Shown here piece by piece: positions 23,343-33,976 of a stretch of DNA of 64,000 nt (within the stretch, counting starts at the first letter, position 1; each line of letters opens with the position of its first letter). A program made the translations under genes and the position numbers. Origin of the DNA: Desmodesmus armatus (taxonomy: Eukaryota > Chlorophyta > Chlorophyceae > Sphaeropleales > Scenedesmaceae); assembly GCA_007449985.2 (NCBI GenBank), contig VIIQ02000270.1:55260-119259 (forward strand), read 5' to 3'. The notes under the pieces are model-generated. The model had not been told where the DNA came from. It did not search any database and was given only the letters and a program-made list of their open reading frames with translations.

Positions 23343-26300
23343 TCATTGGCGCCTGCGAGGGCTACGGCGCGTGCTGCGAGTAGCAACAGGCAATGCAGCA
23401 TGGTGGGTGGCTTCATAATCCTCAACAACATCATCATCAATCTGCTTCATATTTATCCACATGTCATCCTCAGGGCCATAGCCACGCCACCGCACAAGGT
23501 ACTCAATGCTCACACCACGACCACGCTTGCACTGCCGCTTATCCAAAAGCTTCTCAACATAGAAGCGGTCCTCTTCAACATCAACAGGAGGAGGACGAGA
23601 CATGACAGCAGGGTGTGGCAACTCTGGTTGTGTGTGCCAGGGTTGCAAAAGACTGACATGGAACACAGGGTGTACCTTGAGAGTAGGAGGCAGCTTCAGC
23701 CTGTATGCGACAGGGCTGATGACCTGTTGTACTGGGAAGGGTCCCAGATACTTAGCAGCAAGCTTCTTGCTCATGGTGCTGGGCAAGGCAAGGTTGGCTG
23801 CCGACAAGCGCACAAGGTCACCTACAGAAAAAGTAACGTCACGACGATGCGCATTTTGCTGTGCCATCATACGCTGCTGGGCGGCATGCAAGTTGGTCTT
23901 GGCATGCTGTAAGACAGAATGCATGTCATCAGCAGTCACTTGGGCTGCTGGCACCAAGACAGGGCCTAATGCAACATCCAACACAGACAAAGGGCTCTGG
24001 CCAAAACACAAGAAAAATGGAGAGTAACCTGTGGCTGGGTTGACAGAGTCATTGATGGCGTACTCAGCCAAGTCCAGCCAATCATCCCAATCATCCTGCC
24101 GGGGAGAAACAAAATGCCGCAAGTACTCCTCCAAAGTGCGATTAGCACGCTCAGACTGGCCGTCAGTCTGGGGATGAAAAGCAGTAGAAAACTTCAAGTC
24201 AGTGCCCAATGCAGAAAACAATGCACGCCAGAACTTGCTCAAGAAGCGCCTGTCGCGATCGGAAACAATGCTTCTTGGCAATCCAAAGGTCCTAAACCAC
24301 TCTTTGCGCACAAGCGATGCAATGGGGTCAGCACCTGCACCCTTGGTTGTGGGAATGAACCGCACAAACTTAGTGAGACGGTCCACAATGGTAAGCACAG
24401 CATCATGACCATGCTTAGTTGGTGGAAGGTCGGTGATAAGGTCCAAGGAAATGCACTCAAACTTATGGGTGGGAATGGGCAAAGGGTGCAACAAGCCAGC
24501 TGGTGCTTGTGTGCTGGGCTTGTTCAGCTGACAGGATGGACAAGACACAACATAATTGCGGACTGTCCTAGCCAGGTGTGGCCACCAGAAGCGCTCAGCA
24601 ACGCGCTGCAGGGTTTTAGCAACACCCAAGTGGCCAGCGCTTGGACAGTCATGACACTCTCGCAACACCTGTAGCTTGAGGGGCTTGCAGGCGGGGATAG
24701 CAATGCGATCATGCATGTACCAAATGCCGTGTTGGCACTTCAGGTACTTAGGAGCATGCAAGTAGTAGGGATCCTGCTCATATGCAACACGCAACTTATC
24801 CACAAAGGAAGCATCATGTACAGTGGACATGGTTGCAAGGTCAGGCCGACGTGACAAGGGGTCAGCAGGGTTGGCCTTGCCTTCCTTCCACTGAATATCA
24901 ACACCACCGTAGTAAGACTCAAGCCACTCAGTCCACTTCGCTTGACGACGTGACATGTTTTGAGCCTTCTTGGCTGCAAACCATGTATGATTCAGGTGAT
25001 CAGAGTTCACAGTGAACTCAGCCCCCTCAAGGTAGCAGCGCCACTGCTGCAATGCATGCACAATACCCAACATTTCACGGTCGCCAGTAGGGTACCGCTT
25101 CTCAGTATCAGACAGCTTCTTGCTGATGTAAGCAACTGGCTGCAGACCGTGACCATGATCCTGCAGTAAAACAGCACCCAAAGCAAAACCTGATGCATCA
25201 GTGAACACCTGATAAGGGCGGCTGGGGTCTGGCATCGCGAGAGCAGGGGCTGTGGAGACGGCTTGCTTCAAGGCCTCAAAAGCCTGCTGCTCCACCGCTG
25301 GGCGCCAACGCCAGGGGGAGTGCTCTCGAGTGAGCTCTGTCAAAGGCAGAGCCATGCTGCTGTAATGCCGAATGAACTTCCGATAGTAGGAGGTGAGCCC
25401 CAAAAACTGCCGCACTTGATGCATATTACTGGGAGCAGGCCAATCCTGAACGGCAGAGATCTTGGCCGGATCAGGACGGATGCCATCTGGGGACACCACA
25501 TGGCCCAAGAACTCCACAGTATTCAGACCAAAAGCACACTTTGTGAGGCCAGCATGTAGCTGATTTTCCTCCAATGCTTGCAACACCAAATCCAGATGCT
25601 GGGCATGCTCAGCCTCAGTAGCAGAGTAAACCAAGATGTCATCTAGATACACAATGACAAAACGGTCCAGATACGCATGCAATACATGATGCATGAGACC
25701 TTGGAAAGTGGCAGGTGCATTGGTGAGACCAAAAGGCAACACCTTCCACTCATAATGACCGTAACGGGTCCTGAATGCAGTTTTGGGAATGTCTTGTTCC
25801 TCAATTCTGACTTGGTGGTACGCACTGTCCAAGTCAAGCTTGGAAAACACAGTGGCATTATGCAACCTGTCAAGCAACTCATCAATACGAGGCAAAGGGT
25901 ACCGATTCTTAACAGTGAGCTTGTTGAGTGCCCTGTAGTCAACACACATGCGCAGCTTCCCATTCTTCTTGCGCACAAAAAGGATGGGTGCACCATAAGG
26001 TGACTTGCTGGGCTGAATGAAATCCTTCTCAATCAGCTCAGTTAGCTGACGCTTGCACTCCTCCAGCTCAAAAGGGCTCAGCTGGTAGATGGGACCAAAC
26101 GGAGGCTTGGCCCCTGGCTGCAGTAAAATGTCATGCTCAACCCCACGCAGGGGTGGCAGACCTGTGACCTTGCTGAACACACCCTTGTGCTTCAACAGCA
26201 CATGGCGCACTTGAGTGGCCGAACTGCCGTGGCAGGCAGGCAGAGGCATGTCAGCAACAGCTGAGGCAAAGGGGTCAGGTTCAGGAGCATCAGGACCTAA

Positions 26301-27242
26301 CTGCACCTCAGTAAGAACCGCCAAAAATGCAGATGCACCACGCTCAACAGACTTGACTGCTGCCATAGCCGAGATCAAGCTAACATCCTCGGGGTCAGCA
26401 ACAACAGTTGGCAGGGTATGCTGAACACCCTTAGATGTGAGAACAACAAGATTACTTTGCCAATCAATGCAAGGATTGTGAAAAGTCAATCAAGGCTTCC
26501 CAAGAACAATGTCATCAACTGCCAGGTCAGTGACAGTAAAGGGCTGGGAATCCTTGAAAGAGCCAATCCTAAAAGGTAATGCAGCAATTTGCTGGGATGC
26601 ATCCTGCAACATGCCATTGGCAAGCTTGACAGACTTGCCTGGAACAGATGTAGCAGGAAGTGACAACTCCGTAGCCCACCTGGTGTCAACGTAGTTGTCA
26701 GTAGCACCAGAATCCAGCAATGCAACCAAATGCTGTCCACGAACAGAAACACGGAGCCGGATAACAGTGCTGGCGATGGGGTCCAACCCAGGCGAGGGCT
26801 GTGCTGGTGAGGGCGCAACCTGAGACGCAGTGGGCCTCCCAATGCGCTCGTAGTAGAGACCCTGGGTGGAGGTGGCTGTGATGGGAACCTGAAGGGGCTG
26901 AAAGGCAGGGCCATAGCCGCGCCCAGCGGAAGCTGACCTGAGGCGGAGAGGGGAATCCCGCAGCACCACCACAGGCCACCTGAGTGGGCCCATGTCCTGC
27001 CAACTGCCGTCAGGCTGGGGCGCCTGAAACAAGCCGGGAGTACCAGCAGGGTACTCATGGATGATCTGAAAGCTGTGGGTGAGGGGCCACCATGGCTTCT
27101 TGGTGAGTTTCGGCACCAGGAAGACGGACTCCATCAGTGGGAAAGTATCGTCGAGTCTGCTGTTGTGCTGCTGGCGCTGTGTGAGGTAATGGGGGAGTAT
27201 GTTACATGGACATTTTCGCCAAACAACAATGGCATTGCCCAC
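23343..27242 (-). CDS. pol: Ty3 pol polyprotein, one internal nonsense codon
   Basis: Minus strand, single frame. The N-terminal part has the retropepsin motif [12 protein letters not shown]. Reverse transcriptase follows with the YLDDILVYS catalytic motif, then RNase H ([14 protein letters not shown]). Integrase has its HHCC finger ([10 protein letters not shown] ... CPSCQ) and DDE region ([12 protein letters not shown] ... [13 protein letters not shown]), then a GPF/Y-type motif (KYLGPFPV). A C-terminal chromodomain ([18 protein letters not shown]) places it among chromoviruses, which can target chromatin marks. A TGA at 26490-26492 interrupts the frame at the end of protease, in the conserved VLGxP-x-L..HNPxIDW motif where related elements have Trp. 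Everything after it to 23343 is open. The region upstream of ~27050 may belong to other inserted DNA rather than pol. Confidence 0.88.
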
Positions 27243-27432
27243 CAGGATCGAGCCAGGTGAACCTCATAAGTTGTCTCCCCTGCGGTGGTTTGCACCACCT
27301 ACACCGGGTTGACCAAAGAAGGCAGAACCACCAGAATTGCAGCAAGTGCCAGCCATGCTAGGAACCTATTGTGTGCAGAGATGAGGGCAGGCAACTATAC
27401 CAGTGTGGACACAAGAAACAGAACAAAGTCAG
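27243..27432 (-). other. Junction between the LINE 3' end and pol
   Basis: The LINE 3' untranslated region should lie here. No A-rich tail is visible. Just beyond, on the plus strand at 27190-27214, the sequence TGGGGGAGTATGTTACATGG resembles a polypurine tract plus LTR start and is almost the same as 39159-39182. A further element fragment may be present. The exact LINE end and its target duplication could not be fixed. Confidence 0.4.
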
Positions 27433-30400
27433 TCAAATACCCATAGTAAGGCCAAGCAAGCGTGCTCTGCGCACTTTCATTTTGTACAAAGTGTGTGCCA
27501 GGGCCGACTGTTCGGCATGTTGAAACACAGTAGCAACACAATCTTGGTCACCCAACTGGACTGAAGCCGGGTCAGCAAAGGCTGGGCAGGCGGTGCGCAG
27601 ATCATCATACACGGGACATTCAAGAATGAAGTGCTTTAGATCTTCAACATTGTTGCTGGTGCCAGTACGGGCCAGCACAGCAGCGCGGTTGGCCAGCGAA
27701 GCGTCCTGACCAGAGCACAAACGACAGATGCGATCCGCCCTTGGGACAGACTCCCTACGCTTGCGACCCTGCTCAATTTCAAGATGTGCAGAGCCAACAC
27801 GCAACTGCGCCAGGTTTTGTGCCACGTTGAAAGACAAGCACAACTTCATATGCGGGGCTGCATGGTCTCTAGAGAAAGGATCAAAGCCAGGGTCAAGAGG
27901 GTATACCCATGCATGGTGTGTAAGCCTGTGAATGCCGGCAGACGGTGCAGTGCGAGGGCTGCCTTCTGTAAGACCCTGCCACCTATCACGGAACAGGCCA
28001 GCCAAGGCAGCCTGCACAGCTGACTCCTGCCACCGCTGCTGCAACACCCACTCCAAAGGCTGCTGCCGCCAGCTACTATCAAGGAGCTGCAAGCCAGACA
28101 TAGTGTGCAACACACCATACGACCAGCAACGCTGACAGCCATCCAAGGCCAACATAACGTCCTCGCGCCACACACAACTGGCCAGTGACCTGGGCTCCTC
28201 ATCACGCGAATCCGACAGCTTGGTCCACCACCGCGCAGCCAGGACTACCCAGTGGTACATGACGGGAATGCGGTGCAGGTCCCGGTATAATACATCCTTG
28301 GCAACCCCTTTGATGGATCCTGTCATGATCCTCAGGAACGAGGTGTGCACACTCTCGGCTTGTGTGTCGTACGGTGCGGAGTGCAGGCGCTTCACAAACA
28401 TTGCCGGGCCCCAGATATGCGACGCATATGACAACACAGGCTCGACCAAAATATCAAACATTCTGCACTTGATGTCAAACTGGGTGAGGCAAGCCCGACG
28501 ACAGCGCGTCAGCATGGCATGCATGGCTTTGCTGCCGGAAACTGCCAGCGCGTCCGACGCCCCCAGAAGCCCCCGAGTGGCATGCACACGCACGCCCAGA
28601 TACACGTACTCTGATTGCAGCGCAATTTCACGGCCCCGAAACACAAGGCGAAACCCTGCAGGCACCCTCAAGTGTTGCGGGCGGAAACACACGACACAAG
28701 TCTTGTGCGGCGCAAGGTTCACCTCCATATCAAACAATGTGCAGAAGACATCAAGCACATCCACGATCTGCTGTATCTCGCAGGCCTCGAAGCTGAGCAA
28801 CCCCACGTCGTCAGCATACATCACGTCAGGCACCTTAAGTCCACTCAGCACTGGCCCTGCCCCCGGCAACTTGAGCCTGATCAGGTAATGCAGCAACTCA
28901 ATAAACAGGCCGAACAAGAGGGGGCTCAGCTCACTCCCCTGCTTTGTGCCAGACACTGTGGGGAAGGCGTCCCCAAGCTCCCCATTGACTGCCACCTGAC
29001 AGCACACCCGATCATACAACGCCACCAACATGTCCAGAAAGGGGCCATGCACACCCAACTGTCGACATCGCTCCAACAACAGGTCCCTCCTAACCTTGTC
29101 AAAAGCCTTCTTAAAGTCCACAAAGACCACATACAAGCGACGGCGGCGATGCTGCGCCACACTGATCAGATGCTGCAGCGTGAAGATGGCATCTAGTGTG
29201 CCATGGCCCGGCCTAAAGCCACACTGGGTGGGAGCCCGAAGTGACAGGAGTGACGCCAACCGCTCAAAGCGCTGATTCAAGAAGCGATCCAACATGCGGG
29301 AAAAGACAGGTGACACAGAGATACCTCTGTACTGGTCCCGTACTGCCAGGGCAGCAGGGCTCAGCGACTTCGGCACGGGGACCAACTTGCTGGTGCGCAT
29401 AACCTCCGGGACACAAGCATTAGAGAACATGGCCTGCAGCAACCACTGTGCACACTCAACAACGACAGGACAGGCCGGCAGAGGGTCACCACTCGAACCT
29501 GTATCACGGACAGGGGCAGCGGCCAGCCTTAAGAGCTCTCCAGTCAGCCCCTGAGCATCAGGGGCTTTGCCGGCCGGGAGCGCCATGCATTGTTCCACCT
29601 CAGCCAGGGTGACATCAGCGTTAAGTGCAGCCATGGCTGCCTCCTGACCCCGAGGGGCTGCTGCGTACAGCTGCTGCTTGAGAGCGACCTCATCGACAGA
29701 CAGGGCCTGTGGATGGGGTGCCGCCCCCAACAGGACCCTAAAATAGTCCGTCCAAGCCGCCACGTCCGACAAAGGTGTTTGCGGGCGCCTATCCCCAAAA
29801 AACACATGCCAGTAGTCCTTCTGGGTGTGCCCAAAGTAGGTGCCCAGCATATCAATCTGCACACGCATTGCATGCTCCCGCTTTTTGCGCTTACAACAGC
29901 TCTTGTACTCACGTCGAGCCGCCTCCAAGGCATTCCGTGCAACAGGGCACCCGGCCTGAGAGCCATACACACCCCCTCTGCTTGCATGCCAGGCAGCCCA
30001 TGCCCCATCCAATTCCCCAGAAAGCCGCCTACAGTCAGCATCATACCACGGCTGGTCCCTGCGCCCGTGGCCGGGTTGGGCAGGGGCAGGCTGCTCTCTG
30101 TCACCTCCCGCACACGAAACCAATTGATCTGAAAACTGCCGCAACGCACACTCAACACTCACACCACCTGCCTGCCAAGACTGTAACATAGCCTGAAAAC
30201 AGTCCGCTTGACGCACAAGGGCGCTAGTGTAGCCAGACCCTGAGGTGGGACGGTGCACCCTGCACCGGCCCCCCCTGCGAGGCACCTCATGACACCGCCT
30301 GGGCAGGTCGGTGAGTGACACATAGAGACCACAGTGGTCCTTGGAGGCTGACGCCTTGTAAGGCAGGACCCGGAAGGACTGCACATGACGATACAAGGAG

Positions 30401-31206
30401 GTGGAGGCACAGGCCAGATCAACCACACTGGCACCCACTGACTGCTCACCCATGGGATTGGCATAACAGGTGAAGGCCCCTTCCACATCCCCATGGGTCC
30501 TACCATTGAGCACAACCGAGGAGACAGCAAACAGACCATTCATAAACTCCAGCGCCCGAGGGCGGCTGGGTACAGACATGTCCATAGAGCGCCTGTAGGA
30601 AGGTACACACCTCAAATGGTGTAAGGTCGGGAGAACTGACGGGTCATTGAGACCTGGGGGAACCGCAAGATTAGAGGGCACGTCACAACTCAATCTGCCA
30701 ATGCGCATGTTCAGGTCCCCAAGAACCAAATGCTTGTGGCCTCTGGCCTCTGCTGCAGACAGCCCAGCAAACAAGGCAGCCATGGGGTCTGCATCCACCA
30801 CCCCAGATGCATACACAGCAGAGCCAGGAGGGCTGAAGTAACACACGGCAACAGTAAGCTGAAAACCTGGCACAACCACCCAGACGATGCCCTCCCTCGG
30901 GTCCGTGGTAACCGTCAGCCCTGAGCCCATGCTCAGTGCAGAGAACCTCTTAACAAACACAGTGATACCCCCATGCGGCCTGCCGCGGCTTGGCCGCGGC
31001 CGGACACAATGAAAAGCATCATAGCCAGGCAACAACCCTTGAACCTCATGCGTTGTGTCCTCCACGAGCATTGTCTCTACAAAGCCGTAAATGTCACACC
31101 CCTGCTCTTGCGCCACAACACTGGGTATCCTAGTAGCCGCCATGCCCCCCACATTCTGCACAAGGAACCTCACATCTATTGCTGCAACACTATGCGGTGG
31201 ATTCAT
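27433..31206 (-). CDS. LINE ORF2: endonuclease and reverse transcriptase
   Basis: An intact frame of 1,257 residues. The N-terminus is an AP-endonuclease-like domain (FVETML, LVLGDLNMRIG, SKDHCGLYVSL near residues 30-330). The centre is a non-LTR reverse transcriptase (YRGISVSPVFSRMLDR, FVDFKKAFDKVRRD, SGTKQGSELSPLLFGLF, VMYADDVGLLSF). The C-terminus has a CX2C...H...C finger (CRLCSGQDASL ... HFILECPVY). ATG 31206 overlaps the ORF1 stop as ATGA, implying termination-reinitiation or a similar coupling. Length and motifs fit the L1-type clade of green algae. No lesion was seen, so it may be recently active. Confidence 0.9.
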   Translation of the reverse strand: MNPPHSVAAIDVRFLVQNVGGMAATRIPSVVAQEQGCDIYGFVETMLVEDTTHEVQGLLPGYDAFHCVRPRPSRGRPHGGITVFVKRFSALSMGSGLTVTTDPREGIVWVVVPGFQLTVAVCYFSPPGSAVYASGVVDADPMAALFAGLSAAEARGHKHLVLGDLNMRIGRLSCDVPSNLAVPPGLNDPSVLPTLHHLRCVPSYRRSMDMSVPSRPRALEFMNGLFAVSSVVLNGRTHGDVEGAFTCYANPMGEQSVGASVVDLACASTSLYRHVQSFRVLPYKASASKDHCGLYVSLTDLPRRCHEVPRRGGRCRVHRPTSGSGYTSALVRQADCFQAMLQSWQAGGVSVECALRQFSDQLVSCAGGDREQPAPAQPGHGRRDQPWYDADCRRLSGELDGAWAAWHASRGGVYGSQAGCPVARNALEAARREYKSCCKRKKREHAMRVQIDMLGTYFGHTQKDYWHVFFGDRRPQTPLSDVAAWTDYFRVLLGAAPHPQALSVDEVALKQQLYAAAPRGQEAAMAALNADVTLAEVEQCMALPAGKAPDAQGLTGELLRLAAAPVRDTGSSGDPLPACPVVVECAQWLLQAMFSNACVPEVMRTSKLVPVPKSLSPAALAVRDQYRGISVSPVFSRMLDRFLNQRFERLASLLSLRAPTQCGFRPGHGTLDAIFTLQHLISVAQHRRRRLYVVFVDFKKAFDKVRRDLLLERCRQLGVHGPFLDMLVALYDRVCCQVAVNGELGDAFPTVSGTKQGSELSPLLFGLFIELLHYLIRLKLPGAGPVLSGLKVPDVMYADDVGLLSFEACEIQQIVDVLDVFCTLFDMEVNLAPHKTCVVCFRPQHLRVPAGFRLVFRGREIALQSEYVYLGVRVHATRGLLGASDALAVSGSKAMHAMLTRCRRACLTQFDIKCRMFDILVEPVLSYASHIWGPAMFVKRLHSAPYDTQAESVHTSFLRIMTGSIKGVAKDVLYRDLHRIPVMYHWVVLAARWWTKLSDSRDEEPRSLASCVWREDVMLALDGCQRCWSYGVLHTMSGLQLLDSSWRQQPLEWVLQQRWQESAVQAALAGLFRDRWQGLTEGSPRTAPSAGIHRLTHHAWVYPLDPGFDPFSRDHAAPHMKLCLSFNVAQNLAQLRVGSAHLEIEQGRKRRESVPRADRICRLCSGQDASLANRAAVLARTGTSNNVEDLKHFILECPVYDDLRTACPAFADPASVQLGDQDCVATVFQHAEQSALAHTLYKMKVRRARLLGLTMGI

Positions 31207-33218
31207 CGCCTGCCAGCCCCAGCCCCTGCCCCTGCCTCTGCACCTCCCTCGGCCCTAGCCCTGTGTGCGCCCCCAGAGCGATCTGTGGGGCCGCGGGGAG
31301 CCAGCTGCACCTGCTCCCACCGGGGGCGGCCACCGCCACGTGACCGCACCTGCTTCTCAAGGACAGCCCCCTTCCAGCGCACCTTCACCCCCTCAGCCCT
31401 CAGCCGGCTGGCTTCCGGCCCCAGCTCCCGGCGCTGCGCCCGCTCAGCCTCTGACAGCAGCTGCTCAACATAGACCTGATGACCCTGGCGAGCCAAGGCC
31501 ATGCGGGTGCGGCCCCCCAGCACCACCTCCTCCAGCTGAGGCGAGCGCAGCAGCACACGGTAGAGGGCCATCGGCTGCCGTGCAGGCCGCCTGCTGGCTG
31601 AGTTGGGCCCACCACCAGCACCCGCCCCTGCATCAGCACCTTGCCGTGCTGTGCCGCTGCTGCCCGAGGACCCCGTCGCTGCTGCTGCCTGGTCACCTGC
31701 CTGCCCCGCACCTGCTGCACGACCGCTGCTGCTGCTAGGGCCTGCTGCATCACCACCGCCGCTGCCGCCTGCCCCACCTGCATCTCGCGGCTCAAACACC
31801 ACTGTCACAGCCAAGATGCTGGTACGGCTGATGGTGCGCGCGCTGAGAATGGCCTCAGCAACTGCGTCCGGGGGCGTGCCGACTGGAGCCCAGGCCCCAA
31901 CTGCCCCATGCTGCGCAGAAGCTGCCGCCTGCTCCCGCAGGCGCTGGTTGGCTTCCTCAACCTGGGTGAGCCTGTCGCGCAGGGCCGCCAGCTGAGTGGA
32001 CTGGTTGGCCTGCTGCATGTGGGCCTCCGCCCCCTTATCAGCTGCTGCCTGGAGCTGTGCAGCAGCCTCGGCGCTGCTGAGGCCAGCCCTTTCCAGGCGG
32101 CTAAGGGCATCCTGCGACTGTGCCTTAGCTGCTGCAGCCTCCTCTGCCAGCAGCGCTGCGGTGGCCTGCAGTCCTTCAACCTGGACAGACAGGGACTCCA
32201 GCACCGCCACCGACACAGTTGGATCGCTGCTGCCCCGCTGAGCTGCAGACTGTTCCAGCTGTGCAAGCTTCTGCTTGAGGGTGTCTGTGTCGTCCTGGAG
32301 GATCAGGGTGTCACCTTGCACCATTGCACAGCGCTGCAGGAGCTGCTCAAGGAGGCTGCTGAGCACCAAGCTGGTGGTAGCTGTCTGTTGGACGAGCCTC
32401 ATGACCAGAGGGTCCTGGCCATTGGGACCCTCCTGCACCTGGCGGCCCAACTGCTGCATAGCACCAACCTCGTCCTGCAGCTGCTTCATAAGATGAGCTG
32501 GAGAGCCCGGGGGCAGAGGCTGGGTAGGGTCAGGCGGAGGAGGCCCGTCCTCCTGCTGCTGCTGCCCTGGCGACCCCTCAGGCTGGTCTGGCGGTCGCTG
32601 CTCCTGCTGCTGCTGGGGGCTTGCTGCCTGCTGCTGTTGCTGCTGCTGCTGCTGTTGTTGCTGCGTCTGTCCCTGCTGCTGGCCCTGCTGCTGTGTCTGC
32701 AGCTGCTTGCGGGGCTTGTGCTGTTGCTGCTGGGGCTGCTTAGACCCGCCCTGACTCTGGCCCTGTTGCCCCTGCTGCTCCTGAGGGTTGAGGAGGGCTG
32801 CAGACCTGGCAGCTGGTGTGAGGAGGGCTGCAGACCTGGCAGCTGGGGCGGTGTGAGCCTTGGCCCGGGGCCCAGCGGTGCTGGCTGAGCCACGGGGGCG
32901 CTGTCCTGGGAGGGACAGCTGCTGGTGCTGCTTGCCTGGACCCGCATCCGCCCTTCCCTGGTCCTGCGAGTGCTGCTGCTGCGCATCAGAGGCCCCTGGA
33001 GCCTCTGCACCAGCTACAGACTGCTTTGCCTTGGCTGCTTGAGCCCGTGTGCTGACACGGTCTGCTGCTGCAGCTGCAGGCTGGGTGCCTGTGGCCCCCT
33101 CCTCTGCGTTACCCTTGCCGCTGCCCCCGTTTTTGAGGCCCTGATGGGCGTCGGAACCCCCTGCACATGCCTCAGGGCCCCCATCGGGCCTCTTCACCGG
33201 GCTACGCTGAACCATCAT
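31203..33218 (-). CDS. LINE ORF1 protein
   Basis: A 671-residue frame. It begins MMVQRSPVKRPDGGPEACAG, then a low-complexity Gln/Pro/Ala region (residues ~60-250), a coiled-coil stretch (~270-430: LEQSAAQRGSS, VQVEGLQATAALLAEE, ALRDRLTQVEEANQRLREQ). A C-terminal RNA-binding-like region follows (LLSEAERAQRRELG, ASRLRAEGVKVRWKGA). The coiled coil plus basic C-terminus fits L1-type ORF1p, which binds element RNA and forms trimers. Stop TGA at 31203-31205 overlaps the ORF2 start. Confidence 0.8.
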   Translation of the reverse strand: MMVQRSPVKRPDGGPEACAGGSDAHQGLKNGGSGKGNAEEGATGTQPAAAAADRVSTRAQAAKAKQSVAGAEAPGASDAQQQHSQDQGRADAGPGKQHQQLSLPGQRPRGSASTAGPRAKAHTAPAARSAALLTPAARSAALLNPQEQQGQQGQSQGGSKQPQQQQHKPRKQLQTQQQGQQQGQTQQQQQQQQQQQQAASPQQQQEQRPPDQPEGSPGQQQQEDGPPPPDPTQPLPPGSPAHLMKQLQDEVGAMQQLGRQVQEGPNGQDPLVMRLVQQTATTSLVLSSLLEQLLQRCAMVQGDTLILQDDTDTLKQKLAQLEQSAAQRGSSDPTVSVAVLESLSVQVEGLQATAALLAEEAAAAKAQSQDALSRLERAGLSSAEAAAQLQAAADKGAEAHMQQANQSTQLAALRDRLTQVEEANQRLREQAAASAQHGAVGAWAPVGTPPDAVAEAILSARTISRTSILAVTVVFEPRDAGGAGGSGGGDAAGPSSSSGRAAGAGQAGDQAAAATGSSGSSGTARQGADAGAGAGGGPNSASRRPARQPMALYRVLLRSPQLEEVVLGGRTRMALARQGHQVYVEQLLSEAERAQRRELGPEASRLRAEGVKVRWKGAVLEKQVRSRGGGRPRWEQVQLAPRGPTDRSGGAHRARAEGGAEAGAGAGAGRR

Positions 33219-33373
33219 CGTAGATGGCCGTTACAGCTATAGATCGCCAGCCAGACCCGCCCGGCTGCCCAGATGCCACGCAAACCCTTCTAAGGACTAT
33301 ACTAAACTATTCTAAGCTGTGTATTAGGCAAGCTGTCGCTGCCACTTTGGTTCCCTGAAGTACTTGCTCAAGA

Positions 33374-33440
33374 CGAAACACGAAACGAAAACGAAAACGA
33401 AAACGAAAACAATGAGGGAAACGAAAACGAAAACGAAAAA
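33374..33440. repeat. (CGAAAA)n microsatellite
   Basis: CGAAAA units interrupted once by CAATGAGGGAAA, ending in an A run. On the plus strand it could be the 3' tail of a small plus-strand retroposon inserted here. Confidence 0.8.
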
Positions 33441-33479
33441 AAAATGCTTGAGGAGGCTGCCTGCTTGAGGAGGCTGCCT

Positions 33480-33930
33480 GCTGAGCGGAAAGGGGCACAG
33501 ATCCAATAGTTGTCTCCCGCGACTTCGGGATGCCGCTGAAAGTCACCAAAGGACATGGCGTCAGGGCTGTAAGCCCATTCGCCAGCGCACGACTGCCGGA
33601 GGCGAGACTGGCTGGCCTGCCAAGTCGGGTCACCTGGGCTTGCCTGGCACAGCAGCCTCTTCACAGTGCTGTCTGAAAGCCCCCAAACTGCGCTGCATAT
33701 TTTGCTGCTTCCTCAGGGCAAAGCTGCCAGTCCTGTCTGTCCCTGTTACGCACACGACCAGCGCTGGGTTTGCCTGGGACAGGGGTGGTAGCTCTTAGGG
33801 CAGTAGCTGGCCTAGCGCACTGCCCCGCACGCCAGCTGAACTGAACACCGGGGAGGGGGGAACCTGAGCTGCTAGAAGACCGAAGACTGGAACCTAGTAG
33901 GCTTCCCATACTGCTACGGCAGGGCAAAGC
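33480..33930 (-). pseudogene. Possible DIRS-type retroelement fragment
   Basis: Minus-strand pieces RQDWQLCPEEAAKYAAQFGG (to 33661) and EWAYSPDAMSFGDFQRHPE...NYWICAPF (33664 downwards) lie in two different frames. The order DWxL-P-E..FG...DA...W/F..PPF-like resembles the region after RNase H in DIRS-like elements. The match is weak and from memory of the motif only. The frame change shows it is not functional. Confidence 0.25.
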
Positions 33931-33976
33931 CGACTTGCCTTGCAGTACAGCCCACTCCTAGCACAGCAGTAGCGAA

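Larger units (their letters stand above)
27433..33218 (-). mobile_element. Nested LINE retrotransposon (coding extent)
   Basis: ORF1 and ORF2 are both intact, in the same orientation as the host Ty3 element, and lie between its gag (ends 33977) and pol. The true ends extend beyond the coding extent: a 5' leader up to at least 33,240 and a 3' region below 27,433. Nesting dates it after, or within, the donor copy of the Ty3 element. Confidence 0.8.
33219..33976 (-). other. LINE 5' leader and unidentified block up to gag
   Basis: This block holds a CGAAAA microsatellite (33374-33440) and a stretch coding, in two frames, a retroelement-like fragment (33480-33930). No full gene is present. The boundary between the LINE 5' end and the Ty3 sequence is not resolved. 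Confidence 0.45.

Noticed and set aside
33307..33664. Phe/Arg-rich minus-strand frames (FRFRFRFPHCFRF)
   Set aside because: They are translations of the CGAAAA microsatellite.
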